Below, piece by piece: positions 42,907 through 55,262 of a stretch of 64,000 nt of DNA; the stretch's first letter is position 1; each line of letters opens with the position of its first letter. The stretch comes from Evernia prunastri (Eukaryota > Ascomycota > Lecanoromycetes > Lecanorales > Parmeliaceae), in the NCBI GenBank assembly GCA_003184365.1, contig NKYR01000055.1:1-64000 (forward strand). The letters run 5' to 3'. A program made the position numbers and the translations under genes. The notes beneath the pieces are model-generated. The model had not been told where the DNA came from, did not search any database, and saw only the letters and a list, made by a program, of their open reading frames with translations.

Positions 42907-45900
42907 ATGCCTTTGCGGACGAGGAAGAAGCAGTTGACGTTCACTATTCCCTTACCTACCCTCTCTCCACCAAGTACAGAAGAATGGAATCCAAAGAAAG
43001 AACACAGAAGGCCTAACAGCATTGAGAATGACCGGATGGATGCAAGCGGGAATAATGGTTACTCGTCGGATTCACAAGATGGCGCCAAGCTCGAGGCCCA
43101 GAAGCCCGACCGACGAAAGCTTTGGTACAAGAGGTTGAATCCTCTGAAGCAATCATGTAAACCTCCACTACCAGCGGAACGCACTGTCTCCCACGAATAT
43201 GGCGCAAGTCTTTGGAGTCTTTTTACTTTCAGGTGGATGTCTCCACTTATGGCTGTAAGTGCCGGGGTGATACTGGTCTATGCATCGACCTTTGCAGCAT
43301 GACTGACGAATAAGCACAGGTAGGGTACCAGAGGCCTCTCGAGATTGCAGACATCTGGCTCGTTAACCCTAACCGCTCGGCAGAGGTCCTTACGGCTAAA
43401 GTGCAAGCCTCCTACAAGAAGCGTTTCAAGCGGGGAGATCGGTACCCCTTGCTGTGGGCCATGCACGAGACATTCAAGATCGAATTCTGGCTCGGTGGCT
43501 TCTGTCAACTCTTCGCCAACGTTCTTGCAGTGGTGTCGCCGTACACGCTCCGGTACCTGATCAAGTTCGCCGCGGAGTCGTACGTTGCGAGCTTAGAGCA
43601 TACCAAAGGACCAAGCATAGGCAAGGGTGTCGGGCTGGTTCTTGGCATAACCGCTATGCAAATGCTACAAAGTATGGGAACTAGTCATTCACTTTACTTT
43701 GGTATGATGGTCGGCGGCCAAGCACGCGGCGTATTGATCGCGATGATATTTGACAAGTCGATGAAAGTTTCTGGGCGAGCGAAGGCGGGTGGGAAACCTA
43801 TCACCGAGGCTGGGGAGACCAAGTCTCACCTCGATCAAGTTGTCGATATTGGAAAGGACAAAATTAACAAGCGGAAGAAAGGGGACAAGAAGAAACCTGG
43901 CCCGAAGGAAACCCCCGGCATTACAGGCGATGGGTCAGGTTGGGGAAATGGGCGGGTAGTCAATCTGATGTCGGTTGACACCTATCGCATCAGCCAGGCA
44001 TCTGGAATGTTTCACATGATATGGACTGCACCAGTCTCTATCAACCTCACGCTCATTCTCCTGCTGGTCAACTTGGGCTACAGTGCTCTTTCCGGTTTTG
44101 CCCTGCTTCTGGTCGGTCTGCCCTTTCTGGGGAAAGCAGTTAAGTTCTTATTCGCTCGCCGCAAAGCTATCAGTAAGATCACTGACCAGCGTGTAAGCTT
44201 GACGCAAGAGATTCTGCAAGCTATGAGATTTGTCAAATTCTTTGGTTGGGAGAGGTCATTCATGGACCAGATCAACGATATCCGCGGAAGAGAAGTTCGA
44301 TCCATCCAAATACTCCTCGCCATCAGAAACATCATTGCTACATTCTCTATATCGTTACCTATCTTTGCCATGATGCTGTCATTTGTCACCTTTTCTCTGA
44401 CTCGGCATAAGCTCGACCCTGCGGCTGTCTTCTCATCGGTCGCTCTGTTCAACGCTCTCAGGATGCCTCTTAGCATGCTTCCCGTTATTATTGGGCAGGT
44501 TGTCGACGCCCGAGCCGCACTTGAGCGGATCCAAGACTACCTGCTGGCTGAAGAGATGGAGAAGGATAGCGAAGTCGACACTAGGACGGTGGAGGCAGTC
44601 CAGGTGAAGAACGCAGACTTCACATGGGAGCGTACTCCGACTGCCGATCCTGCGCAGGCAAAAGCGAAAAAGCTTGCCGAGGCGAAGTCCCAGGCCAAAG
44701 CTGCAACAAAGGCATTGAAGCAAAAGTCCAAGGAGAAGGAGAGTGGACTCGTGACTAGCACAAAGGAAACTGACCAGGATACGTCTCGCGAGGTTAGTGA
44801 GGCCAGGCGGCCATTTCAACTTCACGGGATGGATTTCAATGCTCAGCGAACTGAACTGATCGCTGTTATCGGCGGTGTCGGTTCAGGGAAATCCTCCCTT
44901 TTGGCAGCTTTGGCTGGAGATATGCGGAGAACGAATGGTCAGGTCATATGGGGAGCATCTAGGGCTTTCTGTCCACAAAATCCATGGATTCAAAACGCGA
45001 CTGTCAGGGACAACATCCTTTTTGGAAAGAAAATGTACGAAGGATGGTACAAGAAAGTTGTTCAGGCTTGCGCTTTAACCACCGATCTTCAAATGCTTCC
45101 AGATGGCGATGCCACGGAAATTGGTGAGCGTGGCATCACGGTATCCGGCGGTCAGAAACAACGCTTGAATATCGCACGGGCAATCTACTTTGATTCAGAA
45201 ATTGTGCTACTGGATGATCCACTCAGTGCAGTGGATGTTCATGTTGGGCGGCATATCTTCGACAATGCCATATGCGGCCTTTTGAAGAATAAATGCCGGA
45301 TTTTGGCCACACATCAGTTGAACATCCTCCACAGATGCGACAGAGTCATCTGGATGGAAGACGGACGTATCCGAGCGTTTGACACATACGACAAGCTCAT
45401 AAAGAGGAATCAAGACTTTGCCAAGATGATGCTTACCACAGCTTTGGAGAAGAAGACGGAGATTGCAGAAGCTGCCAAAGAGGAAGAGGCTGCCGAGGAT
45501 GCGAAGCCTGAGGAAGCAACGAAAGCCTTGGCCACGAGAAAAAAGACTCAGCTGATGCAGACTGAAGAGCGGGCAACCAAGAGCGTCCCCTGGAGTCTAT
45601 ACATAGCCTATGTCCGAGCATCAGGCACCATCTTGACCGCCCCGCTCATCGTATTCTTGCTGGTTCTCGCGCAAGGCACGAACATCGCAACAAGCCTTTG
45701 GCTCTCGTACTGGATCTCCAACAAATTCGGCTATAGAAACGGTGTCTACATTGGCATCTACGCGGCTCTGGGAGTATCACAGGCTCTGCTGATGTACTTC
45801 TTCGCCATCAGTCTTGCTTTGGTGAGCACCAGGTCTAGTAAAACCATGCTCAACCAAGCCATGAAGAGCGTCCTGCGCGCACCTATGTCATTCTTCGATA

Positions 45901-47520
45901 CAACGCCCATGGGCAGGATAACGACTCGCTTCTCTAAAGATATCGATCAGATGGATTTCGAGCTCACCGATGCCATACGGCTCTATTTTCTTACCCTGGC
46001 CATGATCATCTCCATCTTCACGTTGATTATTGTCTATTTCCACTACGTAAGTTCCCTATCCTGCTCACCATCGACCTGCTGTACTAATGATGCAATCCTC
46101 AGTTCGCAATCGCCCTCGGTCCTCTCTTCCTTCTCTTCCTCTTCTACACTTCCTACTACCGCGCCTCCGCCCGCGAAATCAAACGCCATGAATCCGTTCT
46201 CCAATCAGTCGTCTTCGCTCGCTTCAGCGAGGCCTTGTCCGGAATCGCATCCATCCGCGCCTACGGTCTGCAAGACATCTTCGTAGATAAATTGAAGGAC
46301 ACGATCGACAACATGAATGGTGCCTACTTCCTCACATTTGCGAACCAACGCTGGCTGTCTGTTCGCCTCGATTTGGTGGGAAATATCCTCATCTTTACAG
46401 CGGGTATTTTGGTGGTGACCTCGCGCTTTGACGTCTCACCTTCGATTGCTGGACTCGTGCTTTCATATATCCTTAGTATTGTACAAATGATCCAGTACAT
46501 CGTCCGGCAGTTCGCCGAGGTCGAAAATGCGATGAATGCTACCGAGCGCCTGCATTACTATGGGACGAAGCTCGAATCAGAAGCGCCTCTGCACCTTGCC
46601 CAGATTCCTCCATCGTGGCCGGCAACCGGCGAAATCACCTTTTCCAACGTCCATATGCGGTATCGGGCCGATCTACCGCCGGTGTTGAAGGGAATATCGA
46701 TGTATATCAGCGGTGGCGAGCACATTGGGATCGTTGGCCGGACGGGCGCTGGGAAGTCGAGTATCATCACAACGCTTTTCCGGCTCAATGAGATCTCCAG
46801 TGGTACGTACAACGAGCACGTCTCTTTCCAATCACGAAAACTACACTGACTCCCAATCTCTGCACAGGCTCCATAATCATCGACGACCAAGATATCGCGC
46901 AGGTCGGCCTCCAAGATCTCCGCTCCCGCCTCACCATCATCCCTCAGGACCCCAACCTCTTCAAAGGCACCATTCGCTCCAACCTCGACCCCTTCTCCCA
47001 GTACACCGACCTCGAGCTCTGGTCCGCCCTCCGCCAATCCACCCTCATCCCGGAAGACGACATCGCAATCACCTCGCGCCGATCAGGCTACATCCACCTC
47101 GACGACGTCGTCGAAGAAGAGGGCGCCAACTTCTCCCTCGGGCAGCGCCAGCTCATGGCCCTCGCGCGCGCACTGGTGCGGAATTCGCAGATCATCGTCT
47201 GCGACGAGGCGACGTCGTCGCTGAACATGGAGACCGACGTGCGGATCCAGCGGACGATGCAGACGGCTTTCAAGGGCAAGACGCTGCTGTGCATCGCCCA
47301 TCGGTTGCGGACGATTATCAATTACGATCGGATCTGCGTCATGGATCAGGGCCATGTGGTGGAGCTGGATACGCCGAGGAACCTGTTCGAGCAGGGGGGC
47401 ATTTTCAGAGAGATGTGCGATCAGGGCGGCATCAGGGCGGGGGATTTCCCGAGGAAGACGCTGTGGGATTATGTGCTGGATGGGTTCAAGGATGATAAGA
47501 TCAGGAGGGATTGGAGTTAG
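42907..47520 (+). CDS. ABCC-type (MRP/Yor1-like) full ABC transporter
   Basis: Four exons (42907-43254, 43320-46046, 46103-46802, 46868-47520) with 65-, 56- and 65-nt introns give 1475 residues. Layout: cytosolic N-terminus, TMD1 starting LWSLFTFRWMSPL, NBD1 (Walker A GGVGSGKSS ~635, signature VSGGQKQR, Walker B LLDDPLSAVD), a Lys/Glu-rich linker, TMD2 and NBD2 (Walker A GRTGAGKSS ~1236, FSLGQRQ, VCDEATSSLN, AHRLRTI). NBD1 has Asp where the catalytic Glu is expected, the normal ABCC asymmetry. There is no extra N-terminal TMD0, as in Yor1. A charged insert (residues ~575-610) precedes NBD1. ATP-driven export of the cluster product or general detoxification are both possible. Translation could instead begin at Met44. 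Confidence 0.93.
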
Positions 47521-48249
47521 GGGCGATTGGAGAGGAGTGCGAGGAGGGAAACTGTAATGATGGATCGGATGTACATTTAGATGAATCACTTTCTCGCGTT
47601 AGCTCGCCGGGGTGGCAGATTTTCAGGAAGGAAGCTCTGGTTAGTACCTTAGTCATTAAGGGTTAATGCTGAACGTAATGATACAAAACTTGTTTAGAAG
47701 CTTGCGACAACAGGAGACCAAGTGCACAGAGACGGAGCAACTGCCCTCATTACCTTTTTATACAGATTGCCTCGGTCAGTACTTCAGGCGTGCTCAGAGG
47801 CGTGCTCAGCCTGGCTAACAGGATATTGAATTAGCGCTCTCCGTAGATCTTTTGGACCAGTCTTGGTAGGTTGTAAGGATGATGTATTTCTTATGGAGGC
47901 TACTGCAGGATGTATACTCTACTTTTGACTAAGACTATGCTAGGCTGCACCTTCCAACTCCCGTCGAAAGATGTTCTAGAGTAACCATCACAGAGCCAGC
48001 GCTAGTCTTAGAGCACCCTCGTCGTCTGGTCTTGCCGCTGAAGGACAACAACAAGACTTCGTTTCTGGCAACACTCCCTTCCATCACCACATGACTATCG
48101 TTTTCATACAGGTACCACTACACTTCCTTCACGGACGTGGGGTCTTATTGTTCTATGGTCTAGTCGTATCAAGCTTTGGGTAGTAGTTAAATCGCTTACA
48201 ATAAAAAAAGGCCAGCGGTTGCCGTTCACGAATGTGACAACCAACCAGA
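47521..48249. other. Intergenic region
   Basis: Nothing recognised apart from a short direct repeat (AGGCGTGCTCAG twice, near 47785-47808). It marks the probable right edge of the metabolite cluster. Confidence 0.5.
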
Positions 48250-49533
48250 ATGGCCCTCTTAACATCATATCTTTTGCATCGCATCATCGCACAAGGGGCG
48301 CTCCATTATTTATTCAATCCTGTTCAGCGCTGTTTCAAGAAGGACCTTGGCACTCTCAGATCCTTACGCCTAGCCAACCGAGAGCTATGTCACGTTGCAT
48401 CCCAATATTTGTTCGAAGAACTCACCCTCTACTTTACTGAAGCCAGTCACGTCAAAATGATGGCTATCGCCCAGCATCCTACCTATCGCGCCTATCCACG
48501 GTTGCTGTGCATATCTTCAAAACCCATTTGTGGACCTTACCTGTATAGAGATGCGTTTAGGCAATGGTTCCGCGGCTACTGCTTTATTCCGCAACACATG
48601 AGTTATTTGCGTGGGAAGAAAAGCGGTGCAATCGACTTCCATCATGGTGCATACACATCTATGTATAATGACCAAGAACGACTACTCCCCAAGGCTGGGG
48701 ACTTCTTGAAGACTGCAATTGGTTGCTTTCCACGTCTGGAGCGAGTAGGATCGTCCGTGCGCCCACCTCGCTCTGCATATTCCGTACCTTCCACCGACGA
48801 CGCCTTCATCAGTGATTTTTGGCAAGACAGCGCGTACCTCCTCAAATTTGATCTCGACCACGCGGCCATGATCGTTACTGCTGTATCTCGAGGTCGATCT
48901 CTTGCTGCGACTCACATTGAAGTCGGGGACCTTTTCTGCGAGATGGACACCATGGTACTGGATCTCCCGGACCCTGTTGCTTCTTGGCAAATTCGAAGCC
49001 TGGTCGCAGATACGAAGACCATCAACCTCACGATCCAGACTTCTGACTACACTGGATTACGACAGCTCCTCAACACAAGCAGACTCCAGAGGCTACTAGG
49101 ACAGGTGAAAAACCTCGAGTCACTCGCTTGTTCGAATGTCAGAATCCAAGGTGTTTCATTTCCGCAACCACACATGTGGAATATCTTGGGTGACAACAAA
49201 TGGCCGCATCTGCGTCAGCTGGGGCTGTGTGGGTTTTACGTTTCTGCCATTGAGCTCCGCAAGCTCTTCCACCGTCACAGATCCACATTGCAGAAGCTGA
49301 CCTTGCAGCACATCTTGCTCAGCCGAGGTATCTGGCATGACGTATTCGACGAACTACGACAAGGTGTGCTACGCACCGTCGAGATCCATAACCTCGGCTG
49401 CGGATGCAATCCCAATACTTTCTTTCTGCCATTTTTTGAAACTCCATTAGAACCGCTACCGTACTCACACTGGCTTCATGCCTTTTTATTCCGAGGGGCG
49501 CCGTGGGCACCTCGGGTGGAGGATCCGCTATAG
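48250..49533 (+). CDS. F-box-like hypothetical protein
   Basis: Single exon, 427 residues. The N-terminus (LGTLRSLRLANRELCHVASQYLFEELTLYF) is the fungal F-box-like pattern in which the second half of the F-box runs into a leucine-rich fold. Later stretches such as KNLESLACSNVRIQG, WPHLRQLGLCGFYVS and LRKLFHRHRSTLQKLTLQH are irregular leucine-rich repeats, the usual substrate-binding part of these SCF adaptor-like proteins. A clean LP-start F-box helix is not seen. No link to the metabolite genes is evident. Confidence 0.7.
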   Translation: MALLTSYLLHRIIAQGALHYLFNPVQRCFKKDLGTLRSLRLANRELCHVASQYLFEELTLYFTEASHVKMMAIAQHPTYRAYPRLLCISSKPICGPYLYRDAFRQWFRGYCFIPQHMSYLRGKKSGAIDFHHGAYTSMYNDQERLLPKAGDFLKTAIGCFPRLERVGSSVRPPRSAYSVPSTDDAFISDFWQDSAYLLKFDLDHAAMIVTAVSRGRSLAATHIEVGDLFCEMDTMVLDLPDPVASWQIRSLVADTKTINLTIQTSDYTGLRQLLNTSRLQRLLGQVKNLESLACSNVRIQGVSFPQPHMWNILGDNKWPHLRQLGLCGFYVSAIELRKLFHRHRSTLQKLTLQHILLSRGIWHDVFDELRQGVLRTVEIHNLGCGCNPNTFFLPFFETPLEPLPYSHWLHAFLFRGAPWAPRVEDPL

Positions 49534-51997
49534 GGCTAGAGTCGGATTCCGAGAGCTTCCATTCCGACGACTCTGACTCCGGTGCCATTCGCACTGGTCC
49601 TGAGAAGGTCGACTCCGACCTATACCAGCGATCAGAAGAATAGGATTTGAGGGGTCAGGAAGCAAAAGACGGGACTAAGCCGTAATTGACGGCCGAACAT
49701 ACAGCGTCGCTGACCTCATCACCTGCTTCAACCATCTCCCCCAGCGGTCAATCCCCAACACGAAGCGAACTCGCATCTCCTCATATTGTTTTTTTTTTGT
49801 CCCGCAGAGATTAGTAATCATCGAGGTAGCTCTACAATAACTACCCTACGCACAAAACCACGTGCTGCAACAAATGCTCTCCGAGATACTTACTCCCCCG
49901 TGACGTGCCGGTGTAGCAACCTCCCTCCTACTTACTAATCCCACCGCCAAATATCACCTACGGGCGGTCGTTTATCCTCCTCGAGTTCCCCTTCCCCTCA
50001 CCGCCAGTAGACAGCGTACAGGCCGGCTGATGAAAGCGGCCGAAGCCAGCGGCTACGGCTATCAAGCCTCAAGACTATGAAAAGCTTGTGTATAGGCTGC
50101 AGAAGACGCACCTGTTGGCCTTTCGGGCAGAGATGACAGATCGGCGTTGTGAAGGCGACGCTTTTACGCCACCCTGTTGCCTTCGATGAGAAGATTACAG
50201 CGTGTTCTATCCTCCACCCCAAGAGATCGAGTCTTATCCTTTTATGCAAGTTGATGGAATTCTTACAGCGATCGCTCTCGTGTCCTTGCAGGCCTTTACT
50301 CCCCTGTGCAGTTATAGATGGGGCTACGCATTTTCCTCCGTGGAGATGAGAGGATGGTTCGTCGATCGGTTGATCGCTTCACGCGTCAAAGGATGTCGAA
50401 AAGGATTTGGTGTCGGTCTTTTGGTCCGTCTCTTCTTGGGGTTGTGATTTCGTTATGGATTGACTGCTAGGTGAGAAGGAAAGAAGGGAGAGGAGGGAGA
50501 GGGACGGGGATGGGAATGAGAATGGGAATGGGAATGGGGAGAGGAACAAGAACAGCCGGGAAGGCCTGGAAAATAAAGGAATTAGATGGCCTAGATCCAT
50601 AGGAAGTGCTAGGGTAACCTTTTTCAGACCTAGCTAGCTGCCTACCTGATTTCCGATGTCTCCAATGTCCAAATCCCGAACCTCAAGTCCAACCTCCAAT
50701 CTCCAACCCCCATTCCCCCAAACCACCAACACCAAGACCCACTCCCCATTCCACTCATAATGTCCCCCTCCTCTCTTCTCTCTCCCTCCATCTCTCTCCC
50801 TCTCCCCCTCCTCCTCTCCCGCGCTGCGCGCAAAGCTAGAAGCGGTGGATAGGATGGATGGCATGGATGGGTGCGGATTGGACGAGCATCTTGCTGTTTG
50901 TATCTGTGAGGTGCCTCCCAATTGAGCAGCATAGTCCAGCTCTTGTTCGGGGCGCCTTTTCTGTATTGTGTGTAGACTTGTTCAGGGGTCGGGCTTATTT
51001 GATGCGCTGAGCCGGACGTGGGCTGGTTGGCTCAAGGGGTTGGTGATGGGGATGGGGATGGGGATGGGGATGGTGATGAGGACTAGGGGTTGAGTTGTGG
51101 ATCGGTGAGTTCTTGGGAAGAACGAGATGGGATGGGATGGATGGGATGGACGGGTAGCGATTGGCTTGGGCATTTCGCCTGAGGCTCGAGCTGGTGGAAT
51201 CATTCCGTCCTCTTGCGAAATGATTGCGAAACGGGCGAGGCGGTTTATATGTCACGTGTGTACTCATCGTTCCTGGGCTCGGTCGGTGCGCTAGATCGGA
51301 CGTGGGCTGATGGGTGGTTTGGTTGGTCAGTTGGTTTGAGGTTTGGATGATGGAGCTGGTGGATTGGGTTGTGGGTTCATGAGGTCTTGACGGGACGGAG
51401 GGAGGCGTTGGTGCGTGTTCGTTTGCTGATTCGCTCTTTCGATGCGTTGTGGTGGGGAAGTGGACGTTGATGCTGGTTTGGAAGCGGCTTCTTACATTGT
51501 GAAGGGGTAGGGTGCATCGAGAGAGTGAGACCGTTGTATTAGGAAGCATGGGGGATGCGTGTGGATCGGATTCGTAACTCAATATACCACCACCTTTTTT
51601 TCAGTGGGTACCATGCTTGATACTAGACACCAGTTTTGATTCAAAAGACCTACCCCCACGACGAACGTCCGATGCGAACGAACGACTAGGCCGATTGGGG
51701 AGCAGTCACGGCGCTCAAGGGGTTTGTAGTCAATGGCTCAGAGACGGCCTGATCCGGTACAACGTGAAGCTATCTGCAAGATTCACGGCCACCCAGTAAT
51801 CGTGGGCTGGACCATGGTCTAGAGTGGTACCGAATTCGCAACGATTCAATATTCTGGCATGGAATACGGAACATTGCCTGCGTCGAGCAGACCGGACGAC
51901 AGAATCATCAACTTGGGCCATTCATTGGTGTTGAGGCTCGTAATATGCAGCCCTGAGCACGCGTATTAGCCACTGTTCACTGCATACAGAGCGCTCG
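49534..51997. other. Gene-poor low-complexity region
   Basis: No gene supported in 2.46 kb. It contains GGGAAT/GGGAGA-type G-rich runs (50480-50560), CT-rich runs (50755-50820) and a GATGGG array. A 195-codon minus-strand frame at 50995-51582 is Pro/His/Ser-rich and arises from these repeats, so I do not call it. Confidence 0.55.
51044..51080 (+). repeat. (GATGGG)n simple repeat
   Basis: About five tandem GATGGG hexamers, with a degenerate end. Confidence 0.85.
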
Positions 51998-52917
51998 CTA
52001 AACACCATTTTCTTTTTTGGGGGCGTCTCTGGACATCTCAGCCCGCTCTTGCTTCACGTCGGCCGTCTGGCGTTGCTTTGCTTCATTTTGAGGTCCGAAC
52101 TGCGAGGAGAGGGGAAATTTTGTGATGGGCAGTTCGTGGTTCTTCGGCTGGAGGCGCAATGTCTCCATGGCCAGTGCGAATCTAATCTTCTCGGCGGTGC
52201 CACACCGTAGGATGGACGGATCGACGATGGTTGAGGCTAGGTACTGTTGTGGGTTGGACGTCAGCTGTTTCACTCCTCGATAAGAAAATCGAGTACCAAG
52301 ACGGGTTCCTGATGCAATTTCCAGGTCACGAACAGGATGCCTTGAGATTTTATGGTCCTCCAAGGGCTTATAATGTGTCATCAGGTCTTGAGAGACTCCA
52401 AATCACTTACAGATGCTACTCCTGGGCCGTCGTCTGATCGAACTTCCGAATGAGCCGATGGAAGGGTTATGTAGCCCAGTGTTATTGTTTCGGGAGAATG
52501 GTATTCTTCTTTCCAAAATTTGCATTGCCATTCGGTGAAATCATCTTGATAAACCTCTAGGCCGAAATCTAGGGCGAACATCTAAATCCTCTCGATCAGC
52601 ACTTTACCACCGTCATTCGTAGAATCGAGTCCTCGAACCTCACTGTATTCGTCGACTCTTATCTCGTCAACTGAGTACGTCCGAGGTTTCTCGAAGAATG
52701 AAAGACTAATGTAGCCCACAACTTCATCTATCAACTCAGCCGGGAGCTTGCTCACTGGAGCGCCGGAGGTGCGCCCATACTGCAGGCACAGTCGAAAGGC
52801 AGAAATTGTTGCCTTGCTCTCCGCATATGCCTCTAGCCTGGCATATAGTAGGAAAGCATCGACTGGGATTGCCCAGGTCAGTCGTACAGTGTTTTCCATA
52901 CTGGAGCTGATGCGCAC
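51998..52917 (-). CDS. Fungal F-box-like hypothetical protein, unusual splicing
   Basis: Proposed exons 52639-52917, 52411-52581 and 51998-52366 give 272 residues. The opening part (RLCLQYGRTSGAPVSKLPAELIDEVVGYIS) is the LPxELI...I motif that starts many fungal F-box-like hypothetical proteins. Exons 2 and 3 join across a 44-nt intron with a good GTAAGT donor. Between exons 1 and 2 the reading frame is continuous except for one TAG at 52582-52584. A 57-nt intron (GTTCGA...TGCTGATC...TTTAG) would remove it, but its donor is poor, so the gene could instead be broken by that stop. No function is known, and the context gives no clue. Confidence 0.5.
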
Positions 52918-55262
52918 GGTCTCTATGTGAGAGTGTAGGGTTGATTGCCGATGAGGGTGAGTGTCACGAGTTTCACGTGGAAGGTAGGTGTCGACCTGTT
53001 GATCGGATTAGTCAGCTAGTGTCAGAGATGCACCTACTTCACTCTGCGAGAATATCTGGCTAGGTGCAACAATCCATGGCTATCCTCGACGTAGTACTCG
53101 TGATATGTGAAGCCCAGGTCGTTTCGCTACTGTTGGCCACCTTTGTGGAGCCCCATGCTCTTTTGCAACAATTGGCCACGCATAAGGAGTAGCTACATCA
53201 CAGGGGTACTAGTGCTGCAGCATTTCACACCGTAAATGATGGATGGCATACTTCAGGAACAACTTACCCATGTTCTTACCCATGTTCTTAACTTTACGTC
53301 CTAGGGATACTCGGAACAACTCGACGTGATCCTTAAGTGAGCAAAAGGTCCATACCCTCCCTCCTACTCGTACCAGCCTCATAGCCAACCCCGTCCCGTC
53401 CCGTCCCTGGCTTTCCCAGCACGATACAAATCGACAGCACCAAACCCTGCGCCGCGCTCGAACAGTCAGCTCTGGGCTCCTCCCTCCCTCCTCCCAATCA
53501 AAAGGTTTCCATCGGCTATTCCCCACGTAAGCAGAGCGCTACTGTTGATCCTCCCTCATTCATGATTGGTTGCTGACGAGGGGGCACCGGATGATATCTC
53601 TCCTGTCTGAGTGCGGTTTGATCTGTCTGATTACAGGTCTCATGCGCGAGTGAGTGACCGCTGGGCTGAGCAGGGAAGAGCGATCTATTTACACGGGTGG
53701 TCGCCGTGTGAGGCGTAAAGGACGGTGTGGATCGAGAGACCTACTGGAGTGGTGGTTGTGGGGATAACAATGGACGTTGTTCTTCACAAGGAAAACACGG
53801 AGCGGAAGACAACCATGATGTTGTACCACTCCAGCACAGTCCATGCTGAGTTGGAGGTTTGTTCATCAAGGCAGAAAATTGCGCAGAATAGATTATGGAT
53901 AGGATGGGAGAATATCACAAGAACTTGCATTGATCGCTCGCGGCAGTGATTGAAATCATTTAGAGAGTAAGGGGATCAAGCAATCCTCTCTATTCCTCTC
54001 CCTGCGGTTGCTAATTGTGTCTCCTTTTGTGACTAACATTCTATCCTCCGTCACAGTCTTCTGCTACGTCTTTATGTCAGCTAGGTTCATGAACCCGTTC
54101 TTATATGATGCGATTTCGGTGTCATCGCTTGTTGAGTCCAACATCGGGCTGCTTGTCATGTGGTAAGATCACGTTGGTGGAGGTGTGCACTGTTCGACAT
54201 GAAGGAGTTGACTACGAGTACTGCCAACCACGGTTCATCCCAAAGCCTCCCCGAGCGGCGCAAGGCCCGTAAGCCGAAAGGTCCATATAGCCATAGAGCC
54301 GTCCTCAGACAATGGCTCATCCTAGCATTGAACACCCTCGTGAAGACGCACAGTGTGTAACCCATCATCGCAGTCGCAATCGCCAGCATGAGTTCTCTTG
54401 ACAGAGAACTGTGCATGTTGAATACCTCCAGGTGCAACGCTAGTCCCAAGTCGTTACCATCATCTCCCTACCGCATATGCATCGTCAGACTGTTATGTGG
54501 AAAGTGCTCTTCTGGCATGGATGGACGACAGTTGGATGCCCATCTGCGCTCAGAAGCTGCTGTGGCTGAATACTACGTTCCAGAGTGGTGCAAACCGGGC
54601 GAGTTCATGTCAGTGCAGGATCCAATTACCGGCGAGATACCTGACAAAGGGTTGGCGCTTTGGCGGAGCAGTCTGGCTAGCGTGTACCACCACATTAGAG
54701 ATCGATTTGCTCACAACCATGGCGGAGACAAGATGCGAAGAGGATCGACCGGCGCGGCTAGTGATTGCATTGTAGTTGCGAACGGGAGCAGGGGAAGCAA
54801 CAATGCCCCACACTTTCCTCGTTGCTCAGCAACTCGAGGCCTCGAACTCGCATTTCTTCTCATCGGGCATCGGGGGAAAGACTTCTCCTCCAATGGTACC
54901 TAGCGGGACAACGCGAAGCGACAAAGACAGATGCTTACATCTTCAGGCATTACTTGAATAGTAAGACATTCAGCTAGTGGCTCGCTCTCCTGTCCGTTCT
55001 TTCGAGTGGAGGAAAATGGTGTTATGGACTCTAGTGTTTTATCGAGGACGCTACCGTAGCTGCATAAGCCAGCGCATTGCCAATTGCCGACGCGATTAGT
55101 GTCGACAGAACCATCACTGTCGGAAGTGTCGCATACCGTAAGGATTGGTGCCATTGTTTCAAGTCGGGACTCGTTGTTTCAACCGCGATTTAGTGCAGCG
55201 GGTAAACGACGCGGATCTTACAACCAGTCGAGGCTCTCGCATCGCACCGAAAGTAAAAAGGT
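52918..55262. other. Intergenic region with one unassigned frame
   Basis: No recognisable gene in 2.3 kb. The best frame, 54388-54903 (+, 171 codons), contains a protein-like middle (EYYVPEWCKPGEFMSVQ, then ITGEIPDKGLALWRSSL) but no domain and no good start context. It could be a real small gene or a fragment. A 12-base direct repeat (ACCCATGTTCTT twice) lies near 53268-53290. Confidence 0.4.

Noticed and set aside
50995..51582. 195-codon minus-strand frame, Pro/His/Ser-rich
   Set aside because: Composition comes from GATGGG and other simple repeats read in antisense; not protein-like.
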